Assembly (NCBI GenBank): GCA_965220835.1
Contig: OZ244842.1
Span: 2,356,001 to 2,420,000 of the forward strand
Origin: Azophilus sp965220835
GTDB taxonomy: Bacteria > Pseudomonadota > Gammaproteobacteria > Pseudomonadales > Azotimanducaceae
Reading direction: 5' to 3'
Length of the DNA stretch: 64,000 nt
Position 1 is the first letter of the stretch, and every line of letters starts with the position of its first letter. This document shows positions 1 through 8,076 of the stretch, piece by piece. Below the pieces are notes generated by a model. The model was given only the letters and a program-made list of their open reading frames with translations. It had not been told where the DNA came from and ran no database searches. The position numbers and the translations under genes are program-made.

Positions 1-323
1 TCACTTTCCCGCTCGATGGTGAACAACAGCACGCGAATGCCCCGCTCGGAGAACGCCTGGGTGAGCTGCACAAGCACTTCGGGATAGTTGAGATTGGTCA
101 TCCGCGAGATGAGCACGGCCACCATGTTGGAGCGTTGGGTGATCAGCCCGCGGGCAATCGCGTTGGGCTGGTAGCCCACCTGCGCGGCAGCCGCTAAAAC
201 GCGCTTGCGCATGGCATCCGATGCGCTGGCACCCTGCTTGAACACTCGCGAAACCGCCGACTGGGAGACCCCGGCAATGCGCGCCACGTCATAGGACGTC
301 GCCTTGCGTGATCGTTTGCTCAT
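1..323 (-). CDS. LacI/GalR-family transcriptional regulator (N-terminal part, cut by window edge)
   Basis: Only the N-terminal ~107 residues are in the window. The first 50 residues are a classic LacI helix-turn-helix plus hinge: TSYDVARIAGVSQSAVSRVF, then RKRVLAAAAQVGYQPNAIARGL. The start of the periplasmic-binding-protein-like effector domain follows (MVAVLISRMTNLNYPEVLVQ). ATG at 321-323 fits the usual short N-terminus (MSKRSRKATSYDVA). Members bind palindromic operators and respond to a small ligand, often a sugar or nucleoside. The effector cannot be predicted because the C-terminal domain is missing. It could control the sulfotransferase/TonB-receptor/symporter group next door; this is inferred from position only. 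Confidence 0.9.
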   Translation of the reverse strand, partial: MSKRSRKATSYDVARIAGVSQSAVSRVFKQGASASDAMRKRVLAAAAQVGYQPNAIARGLITQRSNMVAVLISRMTNLNYPEVLVQLTQAFSERGIRVLLFTIERES

Positions 324-379
324 GGGTGGATCCGGCAACGGGGAGCTGACTTTGAGGGTATTGGGTGGCGCATCGCGAT

Positions 380-2239
380 TCAATGTCCATCGGCCAAGGC
401 GGCCACCAAGGGCCCAAGCTGGCGCTCATAGCGCCGCCAGCGACCGATGGAGGATTGGTACAGGGGCGCGCGGACTTGGCTGGCGCTCGGTGTGCGCACT
501 GCCCTGCGAACCGCGTGAAACTCAAGGCATGCCGGCTCATAGGGAAGCCCTAGGAACGACAGCAGCGCGGTGATTTCTCGCTTCGGGCGCTGCACGAGGG
601 ACTCGTACTCGACATCGTAGACTTGGTGGGGCAGCGACCGATGCCAATGCGCCATGAGGTCGAGGTAGCGTCGGTAGTAGCGTCCCATCGTCCGCAAGTC
701 ATGCGAATAACCATGCGCTCTGCTCAGCGGATGCTGGTAGATGGAAAGGCAAGTGTCCCTCGCATCGCGTCGGCAGTGCACAAAGCGAGCCTTAGGAAAC
801 AGCAGCGCGATCAACCCGACATTAAGGAAGTTGCCCGGCGTGGTGTCAATAACCCGGGTGGCGCGGCCCTCTAGGTTCGGCAAATCGCTGAGCCATTGAG
901 TTCGGACCCTGTCCACCACAGCCGAATCGGCCTGCAGGCAGGCGGGGTAGGGCTGGTTGGTAGCCCGCGCCAGCGTGCGCGCTGCAAGACCTGCTTCAGG
1001 CCGCTCCCCCAAAGCCACCGTGGCACTGTGCGCTGCCAGCATCTGCTCCGCCAAGGTCGTGCCGCTGCGCGGCATGCCGAGGATGAACACGAGGCCCTCG
1101 CCGTGGCTCCCATCGACGGCCGCCTCGACTGACTCAAGGCCATCAAACAACGCCTCCGCGGCCCGCTCATCGTAAGGAGCCTCAGCGGCCCGCAGCTCAT
1201 GGGCGGCCGCCCAAGCTGCAAAGGCGTATTCAAAGCGCTCTGACCTTTCCTCGGCGCGCCCCAGTGCAAACAGCGCAAAGGCCCGCTGCTCTTCCGGCAG
1301 TTCTGCCGCGTCCGCAATCCCGCGCATGGCGCCCCGCTCTTCGGCGGTCGGTTCGTAACCCCGAAGCTGCAGAAGATGGTACAGAGCGCGACCACTTTTC
1401 GGCCGCAGCTTGACGGCCTTCTTCAGGTGCTGTTCCGCATCCTTGAGCAGGCCTAACTGCTCGCTGGCAATACCTAAGTTAAGGTGCGCCTCACTGTGCT
1501 TTGGGTCTAAGGCAACAGCGCTGCGCAAGTACTCGGCAGCACCGTTCACGTCGCCGGTTCGGGTGAGCGCCACGGCAAGGTTGTTGAGCGTTTCCGCGCT
1601 CGGAGACGCATTGAGCAGGTGGGTTTGGAGCAATTCCGCGGCCACCCCCGGCTGGTCAAGGCGCAACAGCAGGCGGGCTTGGATGTTCACCGCTGAAGGA
1701 TGCGCCGGTGCACAGTGGAACACGCGCTTCAAGGTCGCCTCACAATCTTCAAGGGACCCGAGATCAAGCTGGGCCGTGGCCAGACTGGCAAGCATGTCGG
1801 GATGGCTCGGCGCCAGTTGCACAGCCCGTTGAAGCGGCGCCAGAGCGCCAGCCGCATCGCCAGCCAAGCGGCGGGCGCTGCCAAGCGCACTGTGGGCCTC
1901 GGCACTGGCTAGGCCAGCGCTGATGGCGCGCTCGAAGCGCACCGCCGCTTCCGGCCAACGTTGCATGGCCACGAGCGCCATGCCGCTGTTGTACAGCGCT
2001 TGGGCGTCGTTCGGCTTTCGGCGCAGGCCCTGGTCCATCATGCGCAATGCGCGCTGGGGTTGGCCTGACTGAAGATGGACCAAGCCTTGGACATTCAACA
2101 GCTCAGGAACGGCGCCATGCTGCTTGCGCAGCTTCTCGAGCCGCCGAGCAGCGCCGTTGACGCGCCCTTGATGCAGATCGCTGATGCAGCGACGCAATCC
2201 GGCTGTGAGCGCCTTTGATGGACTCGCAGTTCCACTCAT
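380..2239 (-). CDS. Tetratricopeptide-repeat sulfotransferase
   Basis: The protein has about 619 residues. The N-terminal half is a run of TPR helices (for example LLNVQGLVHLQSGQPQRALR, AEAHSALGSARRLAGDAAGA, SEAHLNLGIASEQLGLLKDA). The C-terminal half is a PAPS-dependent sulfotransferase domain: a 5'-phosphosulfate loop FILGMPRSGTTLAEQ and a 3'-phosphate-binding region FVHCRRDARDTCLSIYQH. It probably sulfates a glycan, peptide or small molecule; the acceptor is unknown. TPR-sulfotransferases often sit beside TonB receptors in marine and sphingomonad-type bacteria, and here one is divergent from a TonB receptor. An upstream in-frame ATG at 2308 is an alternative start; 2239 was preferred because it gives a compact N-terminus, but neither has a strong Shine-Dalgarno. 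Confidence 0.88.
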   Translation of the reverse strand: MSGTASPSKALTAGLRRCISDLHQGRVNGAARRLEKLRKQHGAVPELLNVQGLVHLQSGQPQRALRMMDQGLRRKPNDAQALYNSGMALVAMQRWPEAAVRFERAISAGLASAEAHSALGSARRLAGDAAGALAPLQRAVQLAPSHPDMLASLATAQLDLGSLEDCEATLKRVFHCAPAHPSAVNIQARLLLRLDQPGVAAELLQTHLLNASPSAETLNNLAVALTRTGDVNGAAEYLRSAVALDPKHSEAHLNLGIASEQLGLLKDAEQHLKKAVKLRPKSGRALYHLLQLRGYEPTAEERGAMRGIADAAELPEEQRAFALFALGRAEERSERFEYAFAAWAAAHELRAAEAPYDERAAEALFDGLESVEAAVDGSHGEGLVFILGMPRSGTTLAEQMLAAHSATVALGERPEAGLAARTLARATNQPYPACLQADSAVVDRVRTQWLSDLPNLEGRATRVIDTTPGNFLNVGLIALLFPKARFVHCRRDARDTCLSIYQHPLSRAHGYSHDLRTMGRYYRRYLDLMAHWHRSLPHQVYDVEYESLVQRPKREITALLSFLGLPYEPACLEFHAVRRAVRTPSASQVRAPLYQSSIGRWRRYERQLGPLVAALADGH

Positions 2240-2356
2240 GCTTTTGTTCCGGGTTTGCCCCTCAACCAGCCCATTGGGGTACTTCGACGCCAAACAAACC
2301 CGCTTCATCTCTTCTGCGCCGATTCTTCCGAGAGATTACTACAATATAGCTGCAAA

Positions 2357-2371
2357 ACAATAGGTTATTGT
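2357..2371. promoter_or_regulatory. Candidate operator palindrome between divergent genes
   Basis: The 15-bp sequence ACAATAGGTTATTGT has perfect 6-bp arms around a 3-bp centre. It lies in the AT-rich 319-bp space between the sulfotransferase (minus) and the TonB receptor (plus). Its odd spacing is not the usual LacI half-site layout, so the binding protein is unknown. Seen directly; function inferred. Confidence 0.35.
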
Positions 2372-2444
2372 ATCTTGTGGGTTTGCGTTCACTTTAACGA
2401 AAAGGTTGAGTGCCTAGTTCGCACTCCGAGTATTCCTTACCTTG

Positions 2445-2473
2445 TTGACTGGAAAGTGCATTCGAAGTACAAA
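2445..2473 (+). promoter_or_regulatory. Sigma-70-like promoter of the TonB receptor
   Basis: A -35 TTGACT (2445-2450) is followed after exactly 17 bp by a -10 TACAAA (2468-2473). This would give a leader of about 80 nt before the ATG at 2559. It is one of the best matches to the vegetative promoter consensus seen in this G+C-rich window. Confidence 0.55.
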
Positions 2474-2558
2474 GTGCGTTGGGGCAGAAGTTCCGCATGG
2501 AAGGCACTGTCGGCGGCGAACTCCATGCTCGGGACACCAACACACTAGGAGAACTCAT

Positions 2559-4838
2559 ATGTCTGCAAGACCTCTCTTTCGTCTGAACGCAATATCGGCC
2601 GGCGTGGCTGTGGCGTTAAGCCAGATGGTGGCGCCCGCGGCAGCGGAGGAAGCTGGGGAAAGGGCCATCGAGGAGATCGTCGTGACCGCCCAAAAGCGCT
2701 CCCAAAGCATTCAGGACGTGTCGGTTTCGGTGACTGCAATCGGCGAGGACATGCTCGACAAGGGCGGCATCGAGGACGTGTCGCGCCTTGAGCACTTGGT
2801 GCCGGGAATGCGTTTCGGGCAGTCTGGCAACGAGGTTCGGCTGGCCATGCGGGGCACCCGAACCAACAACGTCGGCACCGAGGCCGAGCAGGTGATCGGC
2901 ATCTTTGAAGACGGCGTGTACGTGCCCACCACCACCCAAGCCCTTGGCGCCTACCTCGACGTGCAGCGGGTCGAAGTGCTGCGCGGCCCCCAAGGCACGC
3001 TCTACGGTCGCAACACCTTCGGCGGCACCATCAACGTGGTCACCAACGAGCCCGATTTCGAGCAATTCGACTTGTTGGTCAGTGGCTTGTACGGCGATTA
3101 TGACCGACGACGCTTGGAGGCGGTGGCCAACGTGCCGCTGCATGAGACCTTTGCCCTGCGCCTGGCCGGCGTCACCGAGCAGCACGACGGCTACATCAAG
3201 AACCACTTTCAGCCGGGCAAGTCCGACGACTTGAACGACCAGGATCAGCAGATGTTCCGGGTCACGGCCCAGTGGGCGCCCATCGATGCGTTCGACGCCA
3301 CCTTGCGCGTGGCGGTTTCCGACGTCAGCAACAACGGCTCCGCAATCTGGGGCTACCAGCAGGTCGGTGGCTATGTCAGCGGCGTGTTGCGGCCTGGCCA
3401 TCAGTACGCGCCTGACGATGCCAGCGACAACTTCGACGAGGGGCCGTGGGACGTGCGCCGCAACCAAGAGTCGCTGGCGGACCTTGAGTCCGTCTCAACC
3501 ACGTTAACCCTGAACTGGGACATTGGTTTCGCGACCCTGAAGCTGATCGGCAACCTGACGGACTTTGAAGGCACCCAGCAATACGACTCCGACTACTCGG
3601 ATGGTGGTGACCCGCGCAACAACGGCTTCACCGGTTGGGATTCGAACCAAGAGACCTGGTCCACCGAACTGCAGCTCATCTCCAACGGCGACGGTCCCTT
3701 GGAGTGGATGCTTGGCTACTACTATTACGAGCAGACCTCCAACTGGAACTGGAACGCGCTAAGCGATGGCGCTTGGATCGAGCCGCATTGGGACAACCAA
3801 GGCGACTACGAATCGGACTCCACGGGCTACTTCGCCAACGCCACTTACTCAGTGACCGATGACTTCAGGATCTTGGGCGGCGTCCGCCGTGCGGAGGACA
3901 CCAAGCAGCAGCGCGACCCGCTGGATTGGAGCGTCTTCCCGCCGGTGCCGATTCCCAACGCCGGCAACGAAGGCGACTGGAAAAAGACCCTGTGGAAGGC
4001 GGGCGCTGAGTGGGATGCGAACAACGACATCATGCTGTACGGCACGGCCTCCACGGGCTATCGCGCTGGTGGCATTAACTTCGTGGCACCCAATGTGCCG
4101 CTGACCTACAACCCTGAAGAAGTCATCGCCTATGAACTGGGCATGAAGGGCGCGTTCCAAGACGGTGGCCTGGTGCTGAACGTTGCTGCGTTCCGCAACG
4201 AATACACAGACATGCATGCGCAGTCGTTCATCTTCCTCGGCGGCGGCGGCGTTAGCGAGTTCACCGAGAACGGCGGCGAGGTGGATGCCCAAGGCATTGA
4301 GGTGGAATTCAAGTGGCTGCCCCCCAACACAAACTTGGACATCGGCGGCTTTGTGTCCTTCCTTGATGCCGAGTTTGGCAATTACAACATCTCACGGCTT
4401 GCTGGCCTCGGCACTGCCGGCGGCAGGCAGGACCTCAACGATCCGAGCCGTCCACTGCTGTCCCTCAAGGGTTGGGAGCCCGCCCTGTCACCGGAATTCT
4501 CCATGGGGCTGCAGGTGGGCTACGACATTCCCTTGGCTGGCGGCAGCGTGCTGACGCCCTACCTGCAAACCACCTACACCGGCAAGTACTATGCAGCGGA
4601 TGTGAACGTGGACGGCACTGACCAGGAAGCGCACACCAAGTCGGACTTTCGTCTCATCTGGACATCGGCGGACAGCCGCGTTCAGGTGCAGGCGTTCGTG
4701 CTCAACATCGAGGACGAGGAGGTTCTGAACCGAGTGGTGGTGTTCAATCCGGGTGGCACCAGCGACCTCGCATCCTTGCAGGCGAACTGGAACAATCCCA
4801 GAACTTGGGGCATCAGCGCGACCTACACTCTCAACTGA
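2559..4838 (+). CDS. TonB-dependent outer-membrane receptor
   Basis: 759 residues. ATG at 2559 is preceded by AGGAG at the right distance; in-frame codons upstream would overrun the promoter and are rejected. A signal peptide (SAGVAVALSQMVAPAAAEE) is followed by a TonB-box-like stretch EEIVVTAQKR, the plug domain (VEVLRGPQGTLYGRNTFGGT) and a 22-strand-type beta barrel. The barrel ends in YTLN rather than the common terminal Phe. Such receptors import siderophores, vitamins, glycans or other large solutes using the proton motive force. The neighbouring sodium symporter 88 bp downstream could carry the released ligand across the inner membrane. The substrate cannot be deduced from sequence alone. 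Confidence 0.92.
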   Translation: MSARPLFRLNAISAGVAVALSQMVAPAAAEEAGERAIEEIVVTAQKRSQSIQDVSVSVTAIGEDMLDKGGIEDVSRLEHLVPGMRFGQSGNEVRLAMRGTRTNNVGTEAEQVIGIFEDGVYVPTTTQALGAYLDVQRVEVLRGPQGTLYGRNTFGGTINVVTNEPDFEQFDLLVSGLYGDYDRRRLEAVANVPLHETFALRLAGVTEQHDGYIKNHFQPGKSDDLNDQDQQMFRVTAQWAPIDAFDATLRVAVSDVSNNGSAIWGYQQVGGYVSGVLRPGHQYAPDDASDNFDEGPWDVRRNQESLADLESVSTTLTLNWDIGFATLKLIGNLTDFEGTQQYDSDYSDGGDPRNNGFTGWDSNQETWSTELQLISNGDGPLEWMLGYYYYEQTSNWNWNALSDGAWIEPHWDNQGDYESDSTGYFANATYSVTDDFRILGGVRRAEDTKQQRDPLDWSVFPPVPIPNAGNEGDWKKTLWKAGAEWDANNDIMLYGTASTGYRAGGINFVAPNVPLTYNPEEVIAYELGMKGAFQDGGLVLNVAAFRNEYTDMHAQSFIFLGGGGVSEFTENGGEVDAQGIEVEFKWLPPNTNLDIGGFVSFLDAEFGNYNISRLAGLGTAGGRQDLNDPSRPLLSLKGWEPALSPEFSMGLQVGYDIPLAGGSVLTPYLQTTYTGKYYAADVNVDGTDQEAHTKSDFRLIWTSADSRVQVQAFVLNIEDEEVLNRVVVFNPGGTSDLASLQANWNNPRTWGISATYTLN

Positions 4839-4926
4839 GCCGCCGCGCACTAGGCTGCAAGCGGGGGCGGAAGGGGAACAACTGCGGTCCCAATCCGTGG
4901 CCAGTGCGGCTGCACGGGGAACTGAA

Positions 4927-6534
4927 ATGAGCGAGTTCGGCGGCCTTAACTGGACCATTTTGGCCGCCTACCTCGGGGCCAATCTCTATCTCGGCTTCGC
5001 CTTGAGCAAAAAGGTGGAGACGGCGCAGGACTTCTTCCTCGGCCGCCGCTCAATGCCATGGTGGGCCATCGGCATCTCGGTGATCGCCACCTACGTGAGC
5101 GCGCTGTCCTTCCTCGGCGGGCCTGCTTGGGCCTACAGCGAAAGCCTCGCCGTGATCGCCATTCACCTGAACTACCCCTTGGTGATCTTTCTGGTCATCA
5201 CCTACTTCCTGCCGTTCTTCTACAACTCCGGCGTGCCCTCCATCTACGAATACCAGGAACGCCGCTTCGGGCCGAGTTCGCGCTGCGTGATGTCCGGCAT
5301 TTTCATGATCTCCCAAGCACTCACGTCCGCTGCCATCCTGTACGCCACGGCGCTGGTGGTGGAGTTCATCACCGGCGTGAACGTCAACGTCTCGATCCTC
5401 ATCGTCGGCGTGATTGCGCTCACCTACACCCTGCTGGGGGGCATCGCGGCGGTGATCTGGACCGATGTCATTCAGGCCAGCGTGCTGCTTGTGGGCGCAG
5501 CCATCATCACGGTGGCGCTGATCGGCGAACTGCCGCAGCCGCTGCAGGAAACCCTCGCCACGCTCGCCGCCTCCGGCAAGACCATGACCCTGGACTTCTC
5601 ATTGGATGTCACCAAGGAAGCAACGGTCTGGTCCGGCGTCATCGCCATGACTCTGTTTCACACGACGGTGTACGGCGCCAATCAAATGATGGTGCAGCGC
5701 ACGCTGGCAGCCAAGAGCATTGGCGATGCCAAGAAGTCGTTCCTGATGATGGGCTTTGCCGCCTTTTTCATCTACTTTCTGTTCATGTTCCTCGGCGTGC
5801 TGTTCTACGCCTACTACGGTGGCCGCGAGTTCGACAACGGCAACACCATCATTCTGGAGTTCGCCTCGGACTATGGCTTGCCGGGCCTGATGGGCGTGCT
5901 CGCCGCCGCCGTGATCGCCGCCTCCATGTCCAGCCTGGACTCCTCGCTGAACTCCCTGTCCACCGTGACCACGGTGGACTTCTACGAACGCTTCTTCAGG
6001 CCCTCGGAATCACCCGAGCACTACCTCAAGGCCAGCCGGCTGTTCACGGTGCTCTGGGCGGTGGCCATCGTCCTGCCGGCGCTGCTGTACGCGCGCAGCG
6101 AAGGGTCCATTTTGCAAACCCTGAGCCAAGTGGGATCCTACTTCGTCGGCGCCAAGCTCAGCATGTTCGGCCTTGGCTTCTTTTCAAAGCACGCCACCGA
6201 AAAGGGCGTGCTCATCGGCGTGGCCGTGGGCTTCGTGGTCATTTGGCTGGTCGCCACTGAGACCGACATCGCCTGGCCGTGGTACTGCCTAATTGGCGGC
6301 GTCGTGAACGTGGCCGTGTCGTTGACGGCAAGCCTGATCCTTGATGGGCGCCAGCCGGAGCACTCCCCATACACCATTCGCGGCCAACGCCAGCACTTCG
6401 AAGCGAACGGCCTCGCGCAGCGAGAAGACGGCTGGTACAAGCTGCCGGGCCGCGTGGACCCCGTGTCCTATCTTCTGCTGGTGTTCTTCGCCGCGACAGT
6501 GGCCGCGCTGTGGTGGTTTCAGAGCTGGTTCTAG
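4927..6534 (+). CDS. Sodium:solute symporter (SSS family)
   Basis: 535 residues with about 13 predicted membrane segments (ILAAYLGANLYLGFALSK, then VISVIATYVSALSFLGGPAW and so on). FLGRRSMPWWAIGISVIATY and the Ser-rich segment AAAVIAASMSSLDSSLNSLS are characteristic of SSS transporters (SGLT/PutP fold) and include the Na+-binding helix. ATG at 4927 follows GGGGA and lies 88 bp after the TonB receptor, so the two are probably co-transcribed. The substrate (sugar, sialic acid, amino acid or vitamin) is not resolved. The stop codon falls inside the first TTCTAGCG repeat described below. Confidence 0.9.
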   Translation: MSEFGGLNWTILAAYLGANLYLGFALSKKVETAQDFFLGRRSMPWWAIGISVIATYVSALSFLGGPAWAYSESLAVIAIHLNYPLVIFLVITYFLPFFYNSGVPSIYEYQERRFGPSSRCVMSGIFMISQALTSAAILYATALVVEFITGVNVNVSILIVGVIALTYTLLGGIAAVIWTDVIQASVLLVGAAIITVALIGELPQPLQETLATLAASGKTMTLDFSLDVTKEATVWSGVIAMTLFHTTVYGANQMMVQRTLAAKSIGDAKKSFLMMGFAAFFIYFLFMFLGVLFYAYYGGREFDNGNTIILEFASDYGLPGLMGVLAAAVIAASMSSLDSSLNSLSTVTTVDFYERFFRPSESPEHYLKASRLFTVLWAVAIVLPALLYARSEGSILQTLSQVGSYFVGAKLSMFGLGFFSKHATEKGVLIGVAVGFVVIWLVATETDIAWPWYCLIGGVVNVAVSLTASLILDGRQPEHSPYTIRGQRQHFEANGLAQREDGWYKLPGRVDPVSYLLLVFFAATVAALWWFQSWF

Positions 6535-6653
6535 CGGGCGCCGCAAGCTTCTAGCGCTCCTTTTCTTGCGCACGTTACATTGAGCGCTGTTTCTAGCGTG
6601 CTGTTTCTCGCGCACTCTATCTGGCGCGCCATTTTGAGGCAGCTGTTCTAGCG
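6529..6653. repeat. Short TTCTAGCG repeats across a convergent gene junction
   Basis: TTCTAGCG occurs at 6529, 6549, 6591 and 6646, with a variant TTCTCGCG at 6605, separated by related G/C/T-rich sequence. The first copy contains the TAG stop of the symporter and the last contains the complement of the TAG stop of the alpha/beta hydrolase. No clear rho-independent terminator is visible here. Confidence 0.5.
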
Positions 6654-7628
6654 CGCCATGTGGCGGGAGAAAAAGTCAACGTCCCGCCTGACCGCAGCTT
6701 CGAACTGCGCGCCAGCAAACATATGGTCATCCCCCGCGTAGCTGTGGAATTGGTAGGGCTTGCGCAGCCGGGCCAGTTCCGCCGCCAGCGAGCGCGTCCA
6801 ATCGTAGGCGGCCCCCTGATCGCCAATCGCATGATGCAGGATGACCGGCGAGGCCAAGCGGTCCAAGTGGCGCAGCGGCTCGCCGGAGCGCCAATCGAAC
6901 GTGGGTTCGAATCGCCGCAGGTCCGCTCGAAGGCCGTCCACTGCGGCCTTGGGAAGACCCATGCGATCGTCGGCAAGGGGCTGCTGATATCGAGCGTAGT
7001 AGTAGGCCTGATCCCAAAGCGAACCACCAACCGAGGACCACAACGAGGCCGCCCGGATTCCGTCGGCCGCCAGTAACGCGCGCAGCGTGACCTCCCCACC
7101 CAGCGAGTGCCCCCAGAGAAAGACGTTGCGCTCATCGGCGCCTGCCACCTCCTTGACGAGACTCAAGGTGCCCAGCACGTCTTCGGTGTAGTAGTGCGTC
7201 GCCAGCAGGCCGCGGGCGTACTCGGTGCCTTCGGAGACGTTGTGGCCGCGATAGTCCGGCATGACCACAAGGAAGCCTTGTCGCGCATAGGCGGAGGGAA
7301 CCCCCCGGTAGTAGTCTCCCGGCCGTGAATCCGTGCCATCAGCGCCTATTCCGTAACGCGGCGGGTTGGGGTGGGTGCCGTGATTGGCTAGCAGCACCGG
7401 ATAGCCACCTGCTGGTGCTTGGCCGTGCGGCGTGGCCACCAAGGCATGCTGCGTTAGGCCGCCGAATCGATATCTCATCAAACGGGCTTCATAGTCCGGC
7501 GTGTCGGCCTGCTCCATCCAGGCGACCAGTTCAGCTTCGGGCAGTGCGCGAAGGTCGTCCATTGCCTTGGGCGGGTGCAACTCGGTGGCGGCGCTGGCCA
7601 CCCCGAGGAACAGCGCCACGCCCAGCAT
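6648..7628 (-). CDS. Secreted alpha/beta hydrolase (prolyl-oligopeptidase-like)
   Basis: About 326 residues. A hydrophobic N-terminus (MLGVALFLGVASAATELH) looks like a short signal peptide. The nucleophile elbow is FLWGHSLGGEVTL (Ser in G-H-S-L-G). Likely acid and base residues are in ILHHAIGDQGA and SYAGDDHMF near the C-terminus. The fold is that of dienelactone-hydrolase/peptidase S9-type esterases; the substrate is unknown. ATG 7628 lies 23 bp after the RDD gene stop. A TTG overlapping that stop would extend the signal peptide, and a longer ATG frame from 7715 would overlap the RDD gene; these remain alternatives. Confidence 0.82.
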   Translation of the reverse strand: MLGVALFLGVASAATELHPPKAMDDLRALPEAELVAWMEQADTPDYEARLMRYRFGGLTQHALVATPHGQAPAGGYPVLLANHGTHPNPPRYGIGADGTDSRPGDYYRGVPSAYARQGFLVVMPDYRGHNVSEGTEYARGLLATHYYTEDVLGTLSLVKEVAGADERNVFLWGHSLGGEVTLRALLAADGIRAASLWSSVGGSLWDQAYYYARYQQPLADDRMGLPKAAVDGLRADLRRFEPTFDWRSGEPLRHLDRLASPVILHHAIGDQGAAYDWTRSLAAELARLRKPYQFHSYAGDDHMFAGAQFEAAVRRDVDFFSRHMAR

Positions 7629-7650
7629 CGCCGCGTGCTGCCAAAGCCAA

Positions 7651-8076
7651 CTACCCAAAACGCACCACCCGGGAGTTGCTGGCAAGGTCCGGCCACGTTC
7701 GGCCTTGGCGATCAATCAGCGCCCAGAGGTAGCCGATGCCGAAAGCCCCCAACGCGACCAGAGCCACCGCAAAGCGCAGCGTCGCCTGATGCAGGCTGAT
7801 GCGCCCGCCTTGGTTGGACACCACGCGCAGCCGCCATGCCCGCATGCCCGCCGTTTGGCCGGCTGCCGTCCAGAAGTAGGCGAAGAACGCAAAAGCCTCG
7901 AGAAAGAGCAGGGATTGCACGGCGGCGCCGAACACCGCCTCGCCGCCGTTGGCAATCACCATCACCAGCAGCGTGATCATCCAGATCGCCAGGATCAGCA
8001 GGGCGTCATAGAGCATCGCACCCAGGCGACGGAGCAGACTCGCCCGGTGCGGTTCAGAAGCGGGCTTCGCCGGCAT
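7651..8076 (-). CDS. RDD-family membrane protein
   Basis: 141 residues with three or four hydrophobic helices. The N-terminal RRLGAMLYDALLILAIW carries the Arg and Asp of the RDD signature, and later GQTAGMRAWRLRVV and LWALIDRQGRTWPDL match the family. RDD proteins are small inner-membrane proteins, some implicated in ion or organic-cation transport. The start codon lies inside the 3' end of the thiolase-like gene (23-bp overlap), indicating translational coupling. Confidence 0.85.
   Translation of the reverse strand: MPAKPASEPHRASLLRRLGAMLYDALLILAIWMITLLVMVIANGGEAVFGAAVQSLLFLEAFAFFAYFWTAAGQTAGMRAWRLRVVSNQGGRISLHQATLRFAVALVALGAFGIGYLWALIDRQGRTWPDLASNSRVVRFG

Noticed and set aside
6895..6915. 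T-loop-like GGTTCGAATC suggesting a tRNA
   Set aside because: It lies inside the alpha/beta hydrolase coding region and no cloverleaf can be drawn around it.
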